64,000 bases of DNA from Caldilineaceae bacterium bin5 (lineage in GTDB: Bacteria > Chloroflexota > Anaerolineae > Caldilineales > Caldilineaceae): the NCBI GenBank assembly GCA_002238445.1, contig MPML01000009.1, positions 54,365 to 118,364 on the forward strand. Direction: 5' to 3'. The position numbers and the translations under genes were made by a program. The number at the start of each line of letters is the position of its first letter. The first letter of the stretch is position 1. A model generated the notes under the pieces. It saw only the letters and a program-made list of their open reading frames with translations, had not been told where the DNA came from and did not search any database. This document shows positions 27,437-36,374 of the stretch, in pieces.

Positions 27437-28231
27437 TCATTCTTCTTCCAGGCCGGCGATGCGTTGGCCTTCTTGCAGGTAGGCGACGCGGCCGCCGTAG
27501 GTCTGGCGCAGGTATTCGGGGGTGAAGGTGGCGTCGATGGGACCGCTGGCGACTATTTCGACGTTGAGAAGGGTGACCCAGTCGAAGTATTCGGGGGCGG
27601 TTTGCAGGTCGTGGTGGACGACGACGACGGTCTTGCCGCGGGCGCGCAGCTCGCGCATGATGGTGATGATGGCGCGCTCGGTGACGGCGTCGACGGCGGC
27701 GAAGGGCTCGTCCATGAGATAGATGCGGGCGTCCTGGACGAGGGCGCGGGCAAGGAAGGTGCGCTGCTGCTGGCCGCCGGATAGCTGGCTGATCTGACGA
27801 TCGGCGAAGTCCTGCATGCCGACCTGCTCGAGGGCGTGCATGGCTGCTGTGCGTTCGTTTTGCCCGGGCCGGCGAATCCAGCCGAGGCGGCCGTAGAGGC
27901 CCATGGAGACGACGTCGAGCACGGTGGTGGGGAAGTCCCAGTCGACGCTGCCGCGCTGGGGGACGTAGCCGACGAGGCCGCGGACCTGTTCGTAGGGCTG
28001 GCCGTAGAACTGAACGGTGCCGGCGGCGCGGGGAATGAGCTTGAGGGCCGCTTTGATGAGCGTGCTCTTGCCGGCGCCGTTGGGGCCGATTATGGCCATG
28101 AGGACGCCTTCGGGCACGCGCAGATCGATGTCCCAGATGGCAGGTTTGCTGTTGTAGGCCACGGTCAGATCGTCGATCTCCAAGGCCGTATTCGAGTCGT
28201 TTTGCGGGTCACGTCCGCTGTGGACGCTCAC
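27437..28231 (-). CDS. Metal ABC transporter ATP-binding protein (ZnuC/MntB-like)
   Basis: The 264-residue ATPase powers the adjacent permeases. Walker A is GPNGAGKST, the signature LSGGQQQRTFLARAL, Walker B IYLMDEPFAAVDA, and the switch His lies in VVVVHHDLQTAPEYFD. QRGSVDWDFPTTVLDVVSMGLYGRLG is typical of Mn/Zn/Fe uptake ATPases. It sits 192 bases after the binding-protein gene, with a hairpin in that gap. Confidence 0.93.
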   Translation of the reverse strand: MSVHSGRDPQNDSNTALEIDDLTVAYNSKPAIWDIDLRVPEGVLMAIIGPNGAGKSTLIKAALKLIPRAAGTVQFYGQPYEQVRGLVGYVPQRGSVDWDFPTTVLDVVSMGLYGRLGWIRRPGQNERTAAMHALEQVGMQDFADRQISQLSGGQQQRTFLARALVQDARIYLMDEPFAAVDAVTERAIITIMRELRARGKTVVVVHHDLQTAPEYFDWVTLLNVEIVASGPIDATFTPEYLRQTYGGRVAYLQEGQRIAGLEEE

Positions 28232-28359
28232 GTAAGTTTACTCCTCGCGGGGGCGCGCAGGCTGGGCGCGGCAGTTGTCATTCTGTTCATTCGGTAGTTT
28301 GCGTCACGCAGCGGCAGGGCGACGAGCAGTTTCCCCTGGACTGCCGGCGGATAGAGTCC

Positions 28360-28389
28360 GGTCGCGCTCCCGGGGGAATGAGCGCGACC
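28360..28389 (-). other. GC-rich hairpin between binding-protein and ATPase genes
   Basis: A perfect 10-bp inverted repeat (GGTCGCGCTC and GAGCGCGACC) with a 10-base loop lies in the operon gap. There is no T-run on the minus strand, so it is more likely an mRNA-stabilising or processing hairpin than a terminator. Confidence 0.6.
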
Positions 28390-28423
28390 CTGACGAACAA
28401 CTGGATTTGCCACTGAACAGCTG

Positions 28424-29605
28424 TTAGTTTTCTTCAGCTCCACAGTCGACCGAGAGCAACTCCTCTGGTGGTGCGATGTCGATGCTGTCCGGCCAGTCGG
28501 GGATGAGGGCCGACGCGCCGGCGCAGCGGTAGGACTGAAGAATGGTATAGACGTTTTCGGCGATCATGCCGATGTAGGCGCCGCTGAATGTGCCTGGTAT
28601 GCCCATGGCATCGGAATAGAGCTCGCGCACGCCGACGCGGACGGCGCCGCCTTCAGCTTCGATGGCGGCCTGGACCGCTTCGATGGTGTCGGGCGAGATG
28701 CTGCTCTCGACGAAGAGGACGGGGATCTGCTGTTCGACGACGAACTGGGCGGTGCGCTGGATGTCGCCGACGCCGGTCTCGTCCTCGGTGCTGATGCCCT
28801 GGATGCCGGCCATGCGCCAGCCGAAGGCGGCGCCGAAGTACTGGAAGGCGTCGTGGGAGGTAACGAGGTAGCGCTGGGCTTCGGGCACGGAGCGCATGCC
28901 TTCGTTGGCCCAGGTAAAGAGTGTGCGGAGCTGGGCGTTGTAGGCGTCGGCGCGGCCGGTGAAGGTGTCGGCATTGTCCGGGTCGAGTTCGGCCAGTGTT
29001 TGCGCGAGGTCTGCGGTGGTGACCTCCCAGTTGCGGGGGTCGAACCAGAAGTGCGGGTCGTCGGTGCCGGCCTGGTTCTGGTCGGCGCCAAAGCCGCCGA
29101 TTACGAAGCCGCCGTCCTTGACCGGCTTGGAAAGGCTGTAGATCATGGTGCCTTGTTCGCGCAGGGCTTCGAAGACGGCATCGAATTGGCCTTCGAGGTG
29201 GAGGCCGCTGTAGATGACCATATCGGCGGCGTTCATGGCGCGTATGTCGGACTCGGTTGGCTGGTAGAGATGGGGGTCGACGCCGGCGCCCATGAGGGGC
29301 GTGATCTCGATGCCGGCGACGCCGGCGGTGAGGATCCGGGACAGGTCGCTGGCCTGGGTGGTGGTGGCGACGATACGGAAGGTGCCGTCGGCGCGGACGC
29401 CTTTGGTTGCGGGGGCTTCCGGCTGGGTCTGTTGTTCGGCGGCGGCGGGCTCTTGGGCGGCGGCTTCGACGACGGCGGGCTCTCGGTCACGGCCGCAGGC
29501 TGTGATAAGGAGTGTGGCGAGTAGGAGCAGGACGACGAAATGGGTCTTTCTGAGGTGTGCTCCGGGTGATTTTAGAGTTGGCCAAGATGTTAGTGTGTTC
29601 TGCAT
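28424..29605 (-). CDS. Metal-binding ABC transporter lipoprotein (ZnuA/TroA family)
   Basis: This 393-residue lipoprotein captures Mn or Zn outside the cell. A signal sequence ends in LLITAC with the lipidated Cys at residue 37. Metal ligands expected for cluster A-I proteins are visible: His in GAGVDPHLYQP, His in TDDPHFWFDP, His in VTSHDAFQYF and an acidic residue near the C-terminus (SDAMGIPG region). No His-rich loop is seen, which slightly favours Mn over Zn. It is the first gene of the operon, preceded by an AT-rich regulatory region. Confidence 0.9.
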   Translation of the reverse strand: MQNTLTSWPTLKSPGAHLRKTHFVVLLLLATLLITACGRDREPAVVEAAAQEPAAAEQQTQPEAPATKGVRADGTFRIVATTTQASDLSRILTAGVAGIEITPLMGAGVDPHLYQPTESDIRAMNAADMVIYSGLHLEGQFDAVFEALREQGTMIYSLSKPVKDGGFVIGGFGADQNQAGTDDPHFWFDPRNWEVTTADLAQTLAELDPDNADTFTGRADAYNAQLRTLFTWANEGMRSVPEAQRYLVTSHDAFQYFGAAFGWRMAGIQGISTEDETGVGDIQRTAQFVVEQQIPVLFVESSISPDTIEAVQAAIEAEGGAVRVGVRELYSDAMGIPGTFSGAYIGMIAENVYTILQSYRCAGASALIPDWPDSIDIAPPEELLSVDCGAEEN

Positions 29606-29673
29606 GATTCGATTTCGAGTGGGCGTAAATTCAAACGCTCGAAAATATATTTTTATCCATGACTAATTCATAA

Positions 29674-29688
29674 TTAAGGATAGCCTAA
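29674..29688 (-). promoter_or_regulatory. DtxR/MntR-like box upstream of the metal uptake operon
   Basis: TTAAGGATAGCCTAA is an imperfect palindrome similar to the TTAGG..CCTAA core bound by DtxR-family metalloregulators. It lies in an AT-rich patch about 70 bases before the binding-protein start, where a metal-repressed promoter would be expected. The match is by eye only. Confidence 0.4.
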
Positions 29689-29827
29689 TATTTGCCCTCT
29701 GTCAAGGGGTGAAGGGCAGTTTCTTGTTTTGAGTTTTCAGTTATTAGTGGGGACTGTCTTACGGGGGTTCATGAGGATACGTGAGTGATTGCGAGAGTTC
29801 ACGAGCGCTGACGTGTTTGGGCGTATT

Positions 29828-29877
29828 ATGTCGCGTTATGTCTACAAATGTCGCGCCAAGTATACGTATGTCGCGCC
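29828..29877. repeat. 10-bp periodic repeat (ATGTCGCG)
   Basis: Five adjoining decamers read ATGTCGCGTT, ATGTCTACAA, ATGTCGCGCC, AAGTATACGT and ATGTCGCGCC. The ATGTCGCG core recurs at 29828, 29848 and 29868, in helical phase. The array lies in the 370-base gap between the metal-binding lipoprotein and the DUF1801 gene. It could be a protein-binding array or the end of an old mobile element. Confidence 0.6.
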
Positions 29878-29974
29878 TAATTCGTTTTTTTTTCGCGGCT
29901 TTTGTCGGTGTTCTCTTGCATCTGCTGGGCCGCTTTGGCGGTCGATTTCCGGTTCCGGCAGCCTCTCTACGAAC

Positions 29975-30367
29975 TTAGCCGTGCTTGTTATCGGCCTCCA
30001 TCTCAGCGAGACGCATGCGCAGGGCCTTCTTGAGCAGCGGCACTGGCAGGTCGACGCCAGGTTTGAGATGGGGGGTAGCGCCTGAAGTCCGGATGCCAGC
30101 TGCCTTGAGTTGGTCCTTCAGGGCGGCCGGTATGTCATAGCTGATGGTGTGCAGGGCGCAGTGGCGCTTGGCGGCCGACATGGCAACGAAGTCGGTCTTG
30201 AGGCGGAAGATCGGGAACTTGTAGTCGACGCGTTCGGTGCAGTCGGGCGCGACGGCTTTGATGGTGGCGCGCAGCTGCTCGAGCGTTGCCCGGAATTCGG
30301 GGGTTTGCGCTGCCAGGTAGTCGTCTATTTCGTGCGGCGCGTGGCGGGTTGGATTGGGTTTACTCAC
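29975..30367 (-). CDS. DUF1801 family protein (YdhG/YjhX-like)
   Basis: The 130-residue protein matches DUF1801, small alpha/beta proteins of unknown biochemical role. It shows the family opening EIDDYLAAQTPEFRATLEQLRATIKAVAPDCTERVDYKFPIF and a later SYDIPAALKDQLKAAGI segment. Composition is like neighbours and no partner gene is evident. Confidence 0.8.
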   Translation of the reverse strand: MSKPNPTRHAPHEIDDYLAAQTPEFRATLEQLRATIKAVAPDCTERVDYKFPIFRLKTDFVAMSAAKRHCALHTISYDIPAALKDQLKAAGIRTSGATPHLKPGVDLPVPLLKKALRMRLAEMEADNKHG

Positions 30368-30556
30368 GTGATAACAGTTTCTCCGATTCGGTTAAAGATA
30401 ACCTGCTCATACTCAGAAGGGCTGCAGGCGGATGTTCCAACGCGGCCGGTTCATCGGAGCAGGACTTGCTGAGATTGGGCGCGTTCTTGCAGGGATCATT
30501 ATAGCACGGATTTGCTGCTGATTTGGGACGAATTTGTGGCAGTTTTTTGCAGTCGC

Positions 30557-30721
30557 CTATTCTCCGGCGCGCACGTCGATTACGTAAGATGTCATTGCTT
30601 TGATCTTGTTGGCGGATGCTGAGGTGAAGCGGTAGATGTCGAAGAAGGCGATGTTCAGATCTTTAAGCACGAGTTTCTTAAGGGCGTTGCTGCAGTCGGC
30701 ATGGATTGTGAGTTTGGTCAT
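30557..30721 (-). pseudogene. NTF2/SnoaL-like remnant with internal deletion
   Basis: A 54-residue frame joins what looks like the first 22 residues of an NTF2-like protein (MTKLTIHADCSNALKKL) to its last strand (DIYRFTSASANKIKAMTSYVIDV), skipping the roughly 70-residue core. Its ATG overlaps the stop of the HTH gene (ATGA), so it may still be translated. The family assignment rests on my recollection of these end motifs. Confidence 0.45.
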
Positions 30722-30990
30722 GCCATTGTGTCGCTGGGCGCGGTCAACAAACGCAGAAGCCGCTCCACGGAGTACTCACGGAAATTTCCGCGCAGGAGAC
30801 GCGACAGGTCAGGTTGAGTGAGACCCAGTAACGCCGCGGCTTCGACCTGCTTGAGCTTGCGCTGGCGGATGATCTTTTCGATACGGGTGACGAGTTGCGC
30901 CTTGAGCAGGTGTTCCCCGGCGTTGGGGCGGCCCAGGTCGGCGAACACGTTACCGCTGCCGCGTTCGATTTTCGCGCTATCTGTCTGCAT
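30718..30990 (-). CDS. XRE/HTH_37-type DNA-binding protein (HigA-like antitoxin, no toxin beside it)
   Basis: The 90-residue helix-turn-helix protein resembles HigA-type antitoxins: GSGNVFADLGRPNAGEHLLKAQL precedes the HTH (QVEAAALLGLTQPDLSRLLRG) and YSVERLLRLL follows. The start at 30990 is preceded by AGGAAA. A longer frame from 31041 overlaps the acyltransferase stop as ATGA and is possible. Its usual Gp49/RelE-like toxin gene would lie upstream, but an acyltransferase is there instead, so it is an orphan. Confidence 0.82.
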   Translation of the reverse strand: MQTDSAKIERGSGNVFADLGRPNAGEHLLKAQLVTRIEKIIRQRKLKQVEAAALLGLTQPDLSRLLRGNFREYSVERLLRLLTAPSDTMA

Positions 30991-31037
30991 GGCACTTTCC
31001 TGTCTTTCGAGATTTCGGATCTTGCCACAGGGTTCGC

Positions 31038-32357
31038 TCATTTCCCAAGATCGGGGGCGCGTCTCGGGTTGAACCAGACGAGGGCGGCGCCGATGAAGGG
31101 GAGGCCGAGGGCGAGGAGGTTGATGCCGGGCCAGGTTTCGGTGGGGATGCCGCGGAGGGTGAGGATTGAGAGGCCGAAGCAGACGAAAGCGCAACCGAGG
31201 AGGAGGCGCCAGGCCGGGGGCGGGGAGGCGCGCTGGGCCTGGCCGATGCGCTCGAAGCGAGTGAAGAAGAAGACAAATGGTATTAGCGCGACGGCTATCG
31301 CCGCAATCCAGAGCGGGCGGGTGAGCCACCAGTCGGGTGTGCCGGGGAAGAAGGAGAGTCCGATGCCGGACGCCACGGCCAAGCCGGATACCAGCAGAAG
31401 GGCGGTGACGTGCCAGAGGAAGATGGTCATGATCATGCTGTTGATGAGGACGGTGGCGGTCCAGAGGGCGCCGCGTTGGAGCAGGCGGCGCGCTGGTTTT
31501 TCGAGCGCCAGCAGGAGGCCGCTCTGGCAGACGCCGAGGGCCAGCAGTGTCACGGTGGGCGGCAGGCTGTTGCTGAGCTCGTCGCCGCGGACGGATACCA
31601 TGCTGATGGGATAGGGGCCGAGGGAGACGAGCGCTATCAGGGCAGCCAAGCCGGCGGCGGCCCAGAGCAGACAGCGGCTCGGCTCGGCGATGCGGCCTGC
31701 TTGCCAGGCGAAACCGAGTTGGTGGATGGCAAGCCAGACGAACAGGTAGTTGAGCCAGCCAAGTATGCTCAAGCCGACGCCGAGGGCGAGCAGGTCGACG
31801 AGCATGGCTGCGGCCGCCAGGACCCCGAAGGAGGCGAGGCCGTAGCGCTGCCAGGCGCGATGGGACAGGGGTGTGAGCAGGACGACGAGAATGTAGACCA
31901 CAAGGAACCAGGCGGGTAGAAGCGCGAACTGGGAGGCGATTTTGAGCAGCGCGCGGTCGGCGTCGAGGGAAACCGCGACCAGGCCGAAGAGGGTCCAGAC
32001 TGCCAGAACGGGCAGGACCGGCACGATCAGCCGCTGCAGCCGGCGGGTCAGCCAGGAGGCGTAATCCTCTTGCCGCCGCAGGGCGGACTGCCAGCCGAGC
32101 CCGTTGACGTAGCCGCCGACGAGGAAGAAGATTGGCATGACCTGGAGGAGCCAGGTCAGCCACTGGGTCCAGCGGATGAGGGAGAGCGCGTCTGAGGCAT
32201 GCAGTTGGCCGTTCCTGGTAAAGAGGGCGACGACGAGCCAGTGGCCAAGGATTACGACGCAGATGGAGGCGGCGCGCAGGAAGTCGACGTAGCGGTTGCG
32301 TTCGGGTGGGGTCTGGGCGGCGAGGTGGGTGGCTTGGGTCCAGATGGGAAGCTTCAT
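31038..32357 (-). CDS. Acyltransferase family 3 membrane protein
   Basis: The 439-residue integral membrane O-acyltransferase-3 protein has about ten hydrophobic helices. RNRYVDFLRAASICVVILGHW contains the conserved Arg and catalytic-type His of helix 1, and IFFLVGGYVN fits the next motif. Such enzymes acetylate or acylate cell-surface carbohydrates and peptidoglycan. The ATG at 32357 follows TTAGAGG. There is no SGNH domain. It may be coupled to the downstream HTH gene. Confidence 0.85.
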   Translation of the reverse strand: MKLPIWTQATHLAAQTPPERNRYVDFLRAASICVVILGHWLVVALFTRNGQLHASDALSLIRWTQWLTWLLQVMPIFFLVGGYVNGLGWQSALRRQEDYASWLTRRLQRLIVPVLPVLAVWTLFGLVAVSLDADRALLKIASQFALLPAWFLVVYILVVLLTPLSHRAWQRYGLASFGVLAAAAMLVDLLALGVGLSILGWLNYLFVWLAIHQLGFAWQAGRIAEPSRCLLWAAAGLAALIALVSLGPYPISMVSVRGDELSNSLPPTVTLLALGVCQSGLLLALEKPARRLLQRGALWTATVLINSMIMTIFLWHVTALLLVSGLAVASGIGLSFFPGTPDWWLTRPLWIAAIAVALIPFVFFFTRFERIGQAQRASPPPAWRLLLGCAFVCFGLSILTLRGIPTETWPGINLLALGLPFIGAALVWFNPRRAPDLGK

Positions 32358-32404
32358 GGCGGCCTCTAAGGATGGCTGCGGGGGGGGCCTTTTCATCCAC
32401 TAAT

Positions 32405-32795
32405 ATACACGATGGGTCAAGGAGAACTTCAACTGCAACACCTTTTGTCCACGGAGGGCCGCGGAGAACTGCTACTGCTACACCTTTTATCCACGAAGGG
32501 CCGCGAAGAACTGCTACTGCTACACCTTTTATCCACGAAGGGCCGCGAAGGACCGCGAAGAACTGCTACTGCTACACCTTTTGTCCACGAAGGGCCGCGA
32601 AGGACCGCGAAGAACTGCAACTGCAACACCTTTTTCCACGAAGGGCCGCGAAGGACCGCGAAGAACTGCAACTGCAACACCTTTGTCCACGAAGGGCCGC
32701 GAAGGACCACGAAGGGCCGCGAAGAACTGCTACTGCAGAACTGCTACTGCAACCCCTTTTTCCACGAAGGGCCGCGAAGAAGACTTTTGGGTCGT
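32405..32795. repeat. CACGAAGGGCC/ACTGCTACTGC repeat array
   Basis: About seven units combine TTTTGTCCACGAAGGGCCGC with GAAGAACTGCTACTGCTACACC, with variable unit length. Long open frames on both strands across the array are low-complexity repeat translations, not genes. The array fills the gap between the acyltransferase and the SH3 lipoprotein. Confidence 0.85.
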
Positions 32796-32841
32796 TGGCG
32801 GCGACGGGGGGCGCGGATGGGGCGGCGGCGGTTTTGGGTCG

Positions 32842-34446
32842 CTAGCCGGTGGATTCGATCCAGCGCAGGCGCTGCACGATTTGGCTCAGTAGCGGTTCGA
32901 GCTGCGCGAATTGGTCGGCGTGGACGCTGAAGGTGAGCGCGAGGAGGGTGGCGCCGTCGGGGGAGAGGAGCCAGACTTGCCAGACTTCGCTATTGGTTTC
33001 GTTCTCTAGGTAACGGATGGATACGACTTGCTCGTCTGCGGGCCTGAGCCCTTGCGTTAGTTCAACGGTGGCGGGCGAAAGGCTGTAGGTGTTCTCGGCG
33101 GCCATCTGGGCGTAGTGTTCCAAGGTCAGGCCGCCGGCTGGGAAGGAAAAGAGGAGCATGAAGTTGCTGGCGGGGCTGTCGGGCTGGTCGGCCTGGAGAC
33201 CGAGGCCGATGACGGCATCGTCGCGGCGGAAGCTCATTTCCGATACCAGCTGCCCCATGGCGGCGACGTCGAGCTGCTCGGTGTCGACCTTTTGGGCTGC
33301 GGAGAGGAAGGCGAGGTCGGCCTGGGTGGGCCGCGCGGGATCAAGGTAGTGCCATCCGGGCGGATAGGAGATTGCCAGCCCGCGAGCATTGTCGTCATAG
33401 GTCAACCAGCCGGCGGGATCGGCCTGGGGCGCGTTTTCGGCGTCAGCGGACAGGGTCAAATAGGCGCCGTGCAGCCAAGCCAGTCGACCGTTGAATTCGA
33501 CCTGCCACCAGTCGCCGGCTGGGCTGCTGCTGATGGCGGCCAGCTGCTGCCCGGCTGCGGCCTTGGCGATGATTGGATGGTCGGTACTTGGCCCTGCGCG
33601 CACGTTCATGTTGTCATTGAGCGTCACGGTCGGCCCGGGCTGTGGTGTGTAGGCAGGATCGTCCGTCCACTGAACTCGCCGCACGACCTCAAGCATCAGC
33701 CGCTCCAACCATTGGGGATACTCGCCCCATACGTCGAAGGTGACGGTAAGAAAAGTGCCGCCGTCGAGAGAGAGGAGGACGACCTGGCGGCCGAGCGCAT
33801 TTGCGTCGGGGATGGCACCGGCTCGCTCGCCGAATGCGAGCGCGGCGTCGATCCGGTAGGTGACGGTTGCGGTCTCCTCGCCCCAAGGACGCAGACCGGG
33901 TCCGACTTCGATGCTCTCCACTGCGGCGGACCCGGACGCTGTCAGCTGGTCGGCCAGCTGTTGCGCAAACAGTTCCAAGGTGCGGCCTTCGCTGGGAACG
34001 GTGAGGAGTTGGAAGCCGTTGGTGTCCGACGGGGGGATGTCGGCATCGAAGGGAAAACCGGTGCCGACAACGCGGGGCTCTTGGCCCGGGGGCCTCAGAG
34101 AATCGAGATAGCTGGCCCTATCCTTGAGGTATGCATCGGCCAGCTGCGGGAGGAACGAGAGGAGTTCCTCTTGTGAGGAGGCGAAGAGCCAGCCGTTTGG
34201 ATAGAAAATCGTCAGGCCGTGCTGCTCGTTCTCGAACCCCTGCCAACCGTAGAACGGGCCTCCTGCGGATGCGGGTGTATCTCCGATTGGGATTACAAGC
34301 GGATTATGGATTGACAACAGGGGGGCTGGGCGCGCAGGGGCAGAGACAGGCAGTTCTGCTTCAGGCGATAGAGGATTGCAGGCGGTGAGCAGGAGGGCGG
34401 CGATCATGACTGTCGCCCAGGTAGAGATTCGATGATTTGCAGACAT
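32842..34446 (-). CDS. SH3-domain lipoprotein
   Basis: The 534-residue predicted lipoprotein has a signal peptide ending in LLTAC (Cys23). Two similar beta-rich segments (starting near GLTIFYPNGWLFAS and GLAISYPPGWHYLD) flank a central SH3_3 domain (NMNVRAGPSTDHPIIAKAAAGQQ through GRLAWLHGAYL), so the protein has an internal duplication around an SH3 core. The start at 34446 follows GGAGCAACT. It probably has an extracytoplasmic binding role; no enzyme motif is seen. Confidence 0.78.
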   Translation of the reverse strand: MSANHRISTWATVMIAALLLTACNPLSPEAELPVSAPARPAPLLSIHNPLVIPIGDTPASAGGPFYGWQGFENEQHGLTIFYPNGWLFASSQEELLSFLPQLADAYLKDRASYLDSLRPPGQEPRVVGTGFPFDADIPPSDTNGFQLLTVPSEGRTLELFAQQLADQLTASGSAAVESIEVGPGLRPWGEETATVTYRIDAALAFGERAGAIPDANALGRQVVLLSLDGGTFLTVTFDVWGEYPQWLERLMLEVVRRVQWTDDPAYTPQPGPTVTLNDNMNVRAGPSTDHPIIAKAAAGQQLAAISSSPAGDWWQVEFNGRLAWLHGAYLTLSADAENAPQADPAGWLTYDDNARGLAISYPPGWHYLDPARPTQADLAFLSAAQKVDTEQLDVAAMGQLVSEMSFRRDDAVIGLGLQADQPDSPASNFMLLFSFPAGGLTLEHYAQMAAENTYSLSPATVELTQGLRPADEQVVSIRYLENETNSEVWQVWLLSPDGATLLALTFSVHADQFAQLEPLLSQIVQRLRWIESTG

Positions 34447-34607
34447 AGTTGCTCCGTCCATCACTCCATAGGGGGCTTGACGGGCGAGATGGACCCTTGC
34501 CTGGACACGCAGAAGGGTCGCTTGGCACGCGAGTCGGCGTCTCCGCCCGGAGTCTTACCTCTCACCCGATCCCGGCATTGTGCAGTTGTGCAAGTTGTTC
34601 CGCAGAG

Positions 34608-34982
34608 CTACGCTGTGCGAGCCTTTTTGCGGACCATGATATCCACGCCCCAGGCGACAAACGCCGCAACTATAATGGGAAGGAAGTTCAGACGAGAGGC
34701 GGCGTCGAAAAGGGTAAAGGAAAAGAATACGCCCAGAGCGAGAATTGGAAATGTAATTCCCAGCGTGATCAGTGCGTCAGCCAGACTTTTTCGTCTGTAG
34801 ATCAGTTCATGCATAAATGAAACTGCGGGATAGATAATACACATAATCGTGAGACGCAACAAAATGTAGGATTGGATATAGGGAGCGCCAATCCCTTCGC
34901 CGATAAGAAGCAACCCGGCCAACCAGATGACGAGCGAGAAGGTGTAGGGCACTTTTCTCCATGTCGCGAGAAAATTCTGCAT
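34608..34982 (-). CDS. Small four-helix membrane protein
   Basis: The 124-residue hydrophobic protein has four predicted membrane helices (about 16-33, 40-58, 70-90, 98-116) and a basic C-terminus (VRKKARTA). It has no recognised family. The upstream ribosome-binding site is weak. It is less GC-rich than neighbours and stands alone. Confidence 0.6.
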   Translation of the reverse strand: MQNFLATWRKVPYTFSLVIWLAGLLLIGEGIGAPYIQSYILLRLTIMCIIYPAVSFMHELIYRRKSLADALITLGITFPILALGVFFSFTLFDAASRLNFLPIIVAAFVAWGVDIMVRKKARTA

Positions 34983-35416
34983 TTTCTGAGGCGCCTCTCT
35001 TTTTCCTGTTGTACGGGGCGATGCGTCTGTAGGGATACGTGTAAGTTTCTCGCTCTCTACCTTTTTCTCCAGATCGCGGTGCGCGCTTTTGGGGGCTCGC
35101 CTAAGGCGATAAGTATTCTGTACGAATCGTGAAAACTCCTGCGGAGCTGAGGGTACACTCCTTCTTCAGGGAATGCCCCGATTGTAGCGGTAAAAGCAGT
35201 AAAGGGAAAGGGGGGAACTGCGGGGGGACTGCGGGGACTGCGGGAACTGCGGGGAAGTGCGGGGAAGTGCAGGGGGTAGGGGGTTGAGACAGCGGGAGGG
35301 GGAGGAGATTCTGTTGGCTGGACATTTTGGTGGGGAGATTGAGTACGGTCGCTGGCTAGGGCAGGGCGCGGGTGAAGGGGAACGCTGGTCTGCGGTTGGG
35401 GGGCTGGCAAGCTGGT
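34983..35416. other. Intergenic gap with G-rich ACTGCGGGG repeats
   Basis: From about 35205 to 35285 there are seven or so short units of the kind GGGGACTGCGGGAACTGCGG, with strong G strand bias. No gene is supported in the gap. The unit resembles the ACTGC part of the other repeat family. Confidence 0.6.
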
Positions 35417-36319
35417 CTAGTTTTGGCGGCCGCGGAGGCGGGGATCGAGGATGTCGCGGAGCCAGTCGCCGAGGAGGTTGGCGCCGAGGACGACGAGCAT
35501 GATGGCAAGGGCGGGGAAGACGCTGGGATACCAGGCGGTGGTGATGTAGTCGCGGGCGTCGGCGACCATTTTGCCCCAGGTGGGGATGAGGGTGGATACG
35601 CCGAAGCCGAGGAAGCTGAGGGCGGACTCGGTGAGGATCATGGAGCCGAAGGAGAGGGTGGAGGTGACGATGACGGGCGCGACGGCGTTGGGCAGGATGT
35701 GGCGGAACATGATGCGCATGTCACCGGCGCCGATGGCGCGGGCGGCGTCGACGAAGTCGCGCTCGCGGAGGCTGAGCACTTCGCCGCGGATGAGACGGGC
35801 ATAGCCGACCCAGGCGCCGATGCCGAGGAAGAGGATGATGTTGAGCATCCCGCCGCCGATGAAGGCGACGGCGGCGATGAGGAGGACGAGAAAGGGGATG
35901 GCGGTCTGGGTGTCGGCGACGCGCATGATGATGTCGCCGGCGAGGCCGCCGCGGTAGCCTGCGATGAGGCCCATAGCGATGCCGATGGCCAGCCCTACGA
36001 TGGTGGCGGTTGTGCCGATCAGGAGTGAGATGCGCGAGCCGACGAGGACGCGGCTGAAGACGTCGCGGCCGAGGTTGTCGGTGCCCATGACACCGGTGCC
36101 GTTTTCGAGGTCGAGCCAGGCGGGTTCGGCGAAGGGGTTGCCGAGGTCGATGGCGATGGGGTCGTGGGGAGCGAGGAGGGGGCCGAAGATGGCCATGAAG
36201 GCGAAAGCGAACAGGAGGAAGCTGCCGACGATTCCTTGGCGGTGCGTCCAGGCTTCGCCCCATAGGCTGCGGTGGGGGTTGCGGGCGAGTATGGATCGTT
36301 GTTCGAGGATGGTGGACAT
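35417..36319 (-). CDS. Peptide ABC transporter permease (DppC/OppC type)
   Basis: This 300-residue permease of the dipeptide/oligopeptide family has an N-terminal cytoplasmic segment, GVMGTDNLGRDVFSRVLVGSRISL (family signature), about six helices and the EAA-like loop ARAIGAGDMRIMFRHILPNAV. The start at 36319 gives the usual length; a longer frame upstream is repeat translation. Its partner permease lies upstream beyond a 1-kb repeat block. No ATPase gene follows in the window. Confidence 0.9.
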   Translation of the reverse strand: MSTILEQRSILARNPHRSLWGEAWTHRQGIVGSFLLFAFAFMAIFGPLLAPHDPIAIDLGNPFAEPAWLDLENGTGVMGTDNLGRDVFSRVLVGSRISLLIGTTATIVGLAIGIAMGLIAGYRGGLAGDIIMRVADTQTAIPFLVLLIAAVAFIGGGMLNIILFLGIGAWVGYARLIRGEVLSLRERDFVDAARAIGAGDMRIMFRHILPNAVAPVIVTSTLSFGSMILTESALSFLGFGVSTLIPTWGKMVADARDYITTAWYPSVFPALAIMLVVLGANLLGDWLRDILDPRLRGRQN

Positions 36320-36374
36320 GCTTGTTTTTGGCTTCTTTTTCTTAGGCTTCGTTAACGATTGTTTGAACTGAGAA

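Noticed and set aside
30991..32400. Arg/Pro-rich frame antisense or offset to the acyltransferase
   Set aside because: It is an alternative frame of the same strand over a well-supported membrane protein; only its last 90 codons (the HTH gene) are real.
32405..32930. Long open frames over the CACGAAGGGCC array
   Set aside because: They translate the repeat in several frames and on both strands, with no initiation signals or domain.
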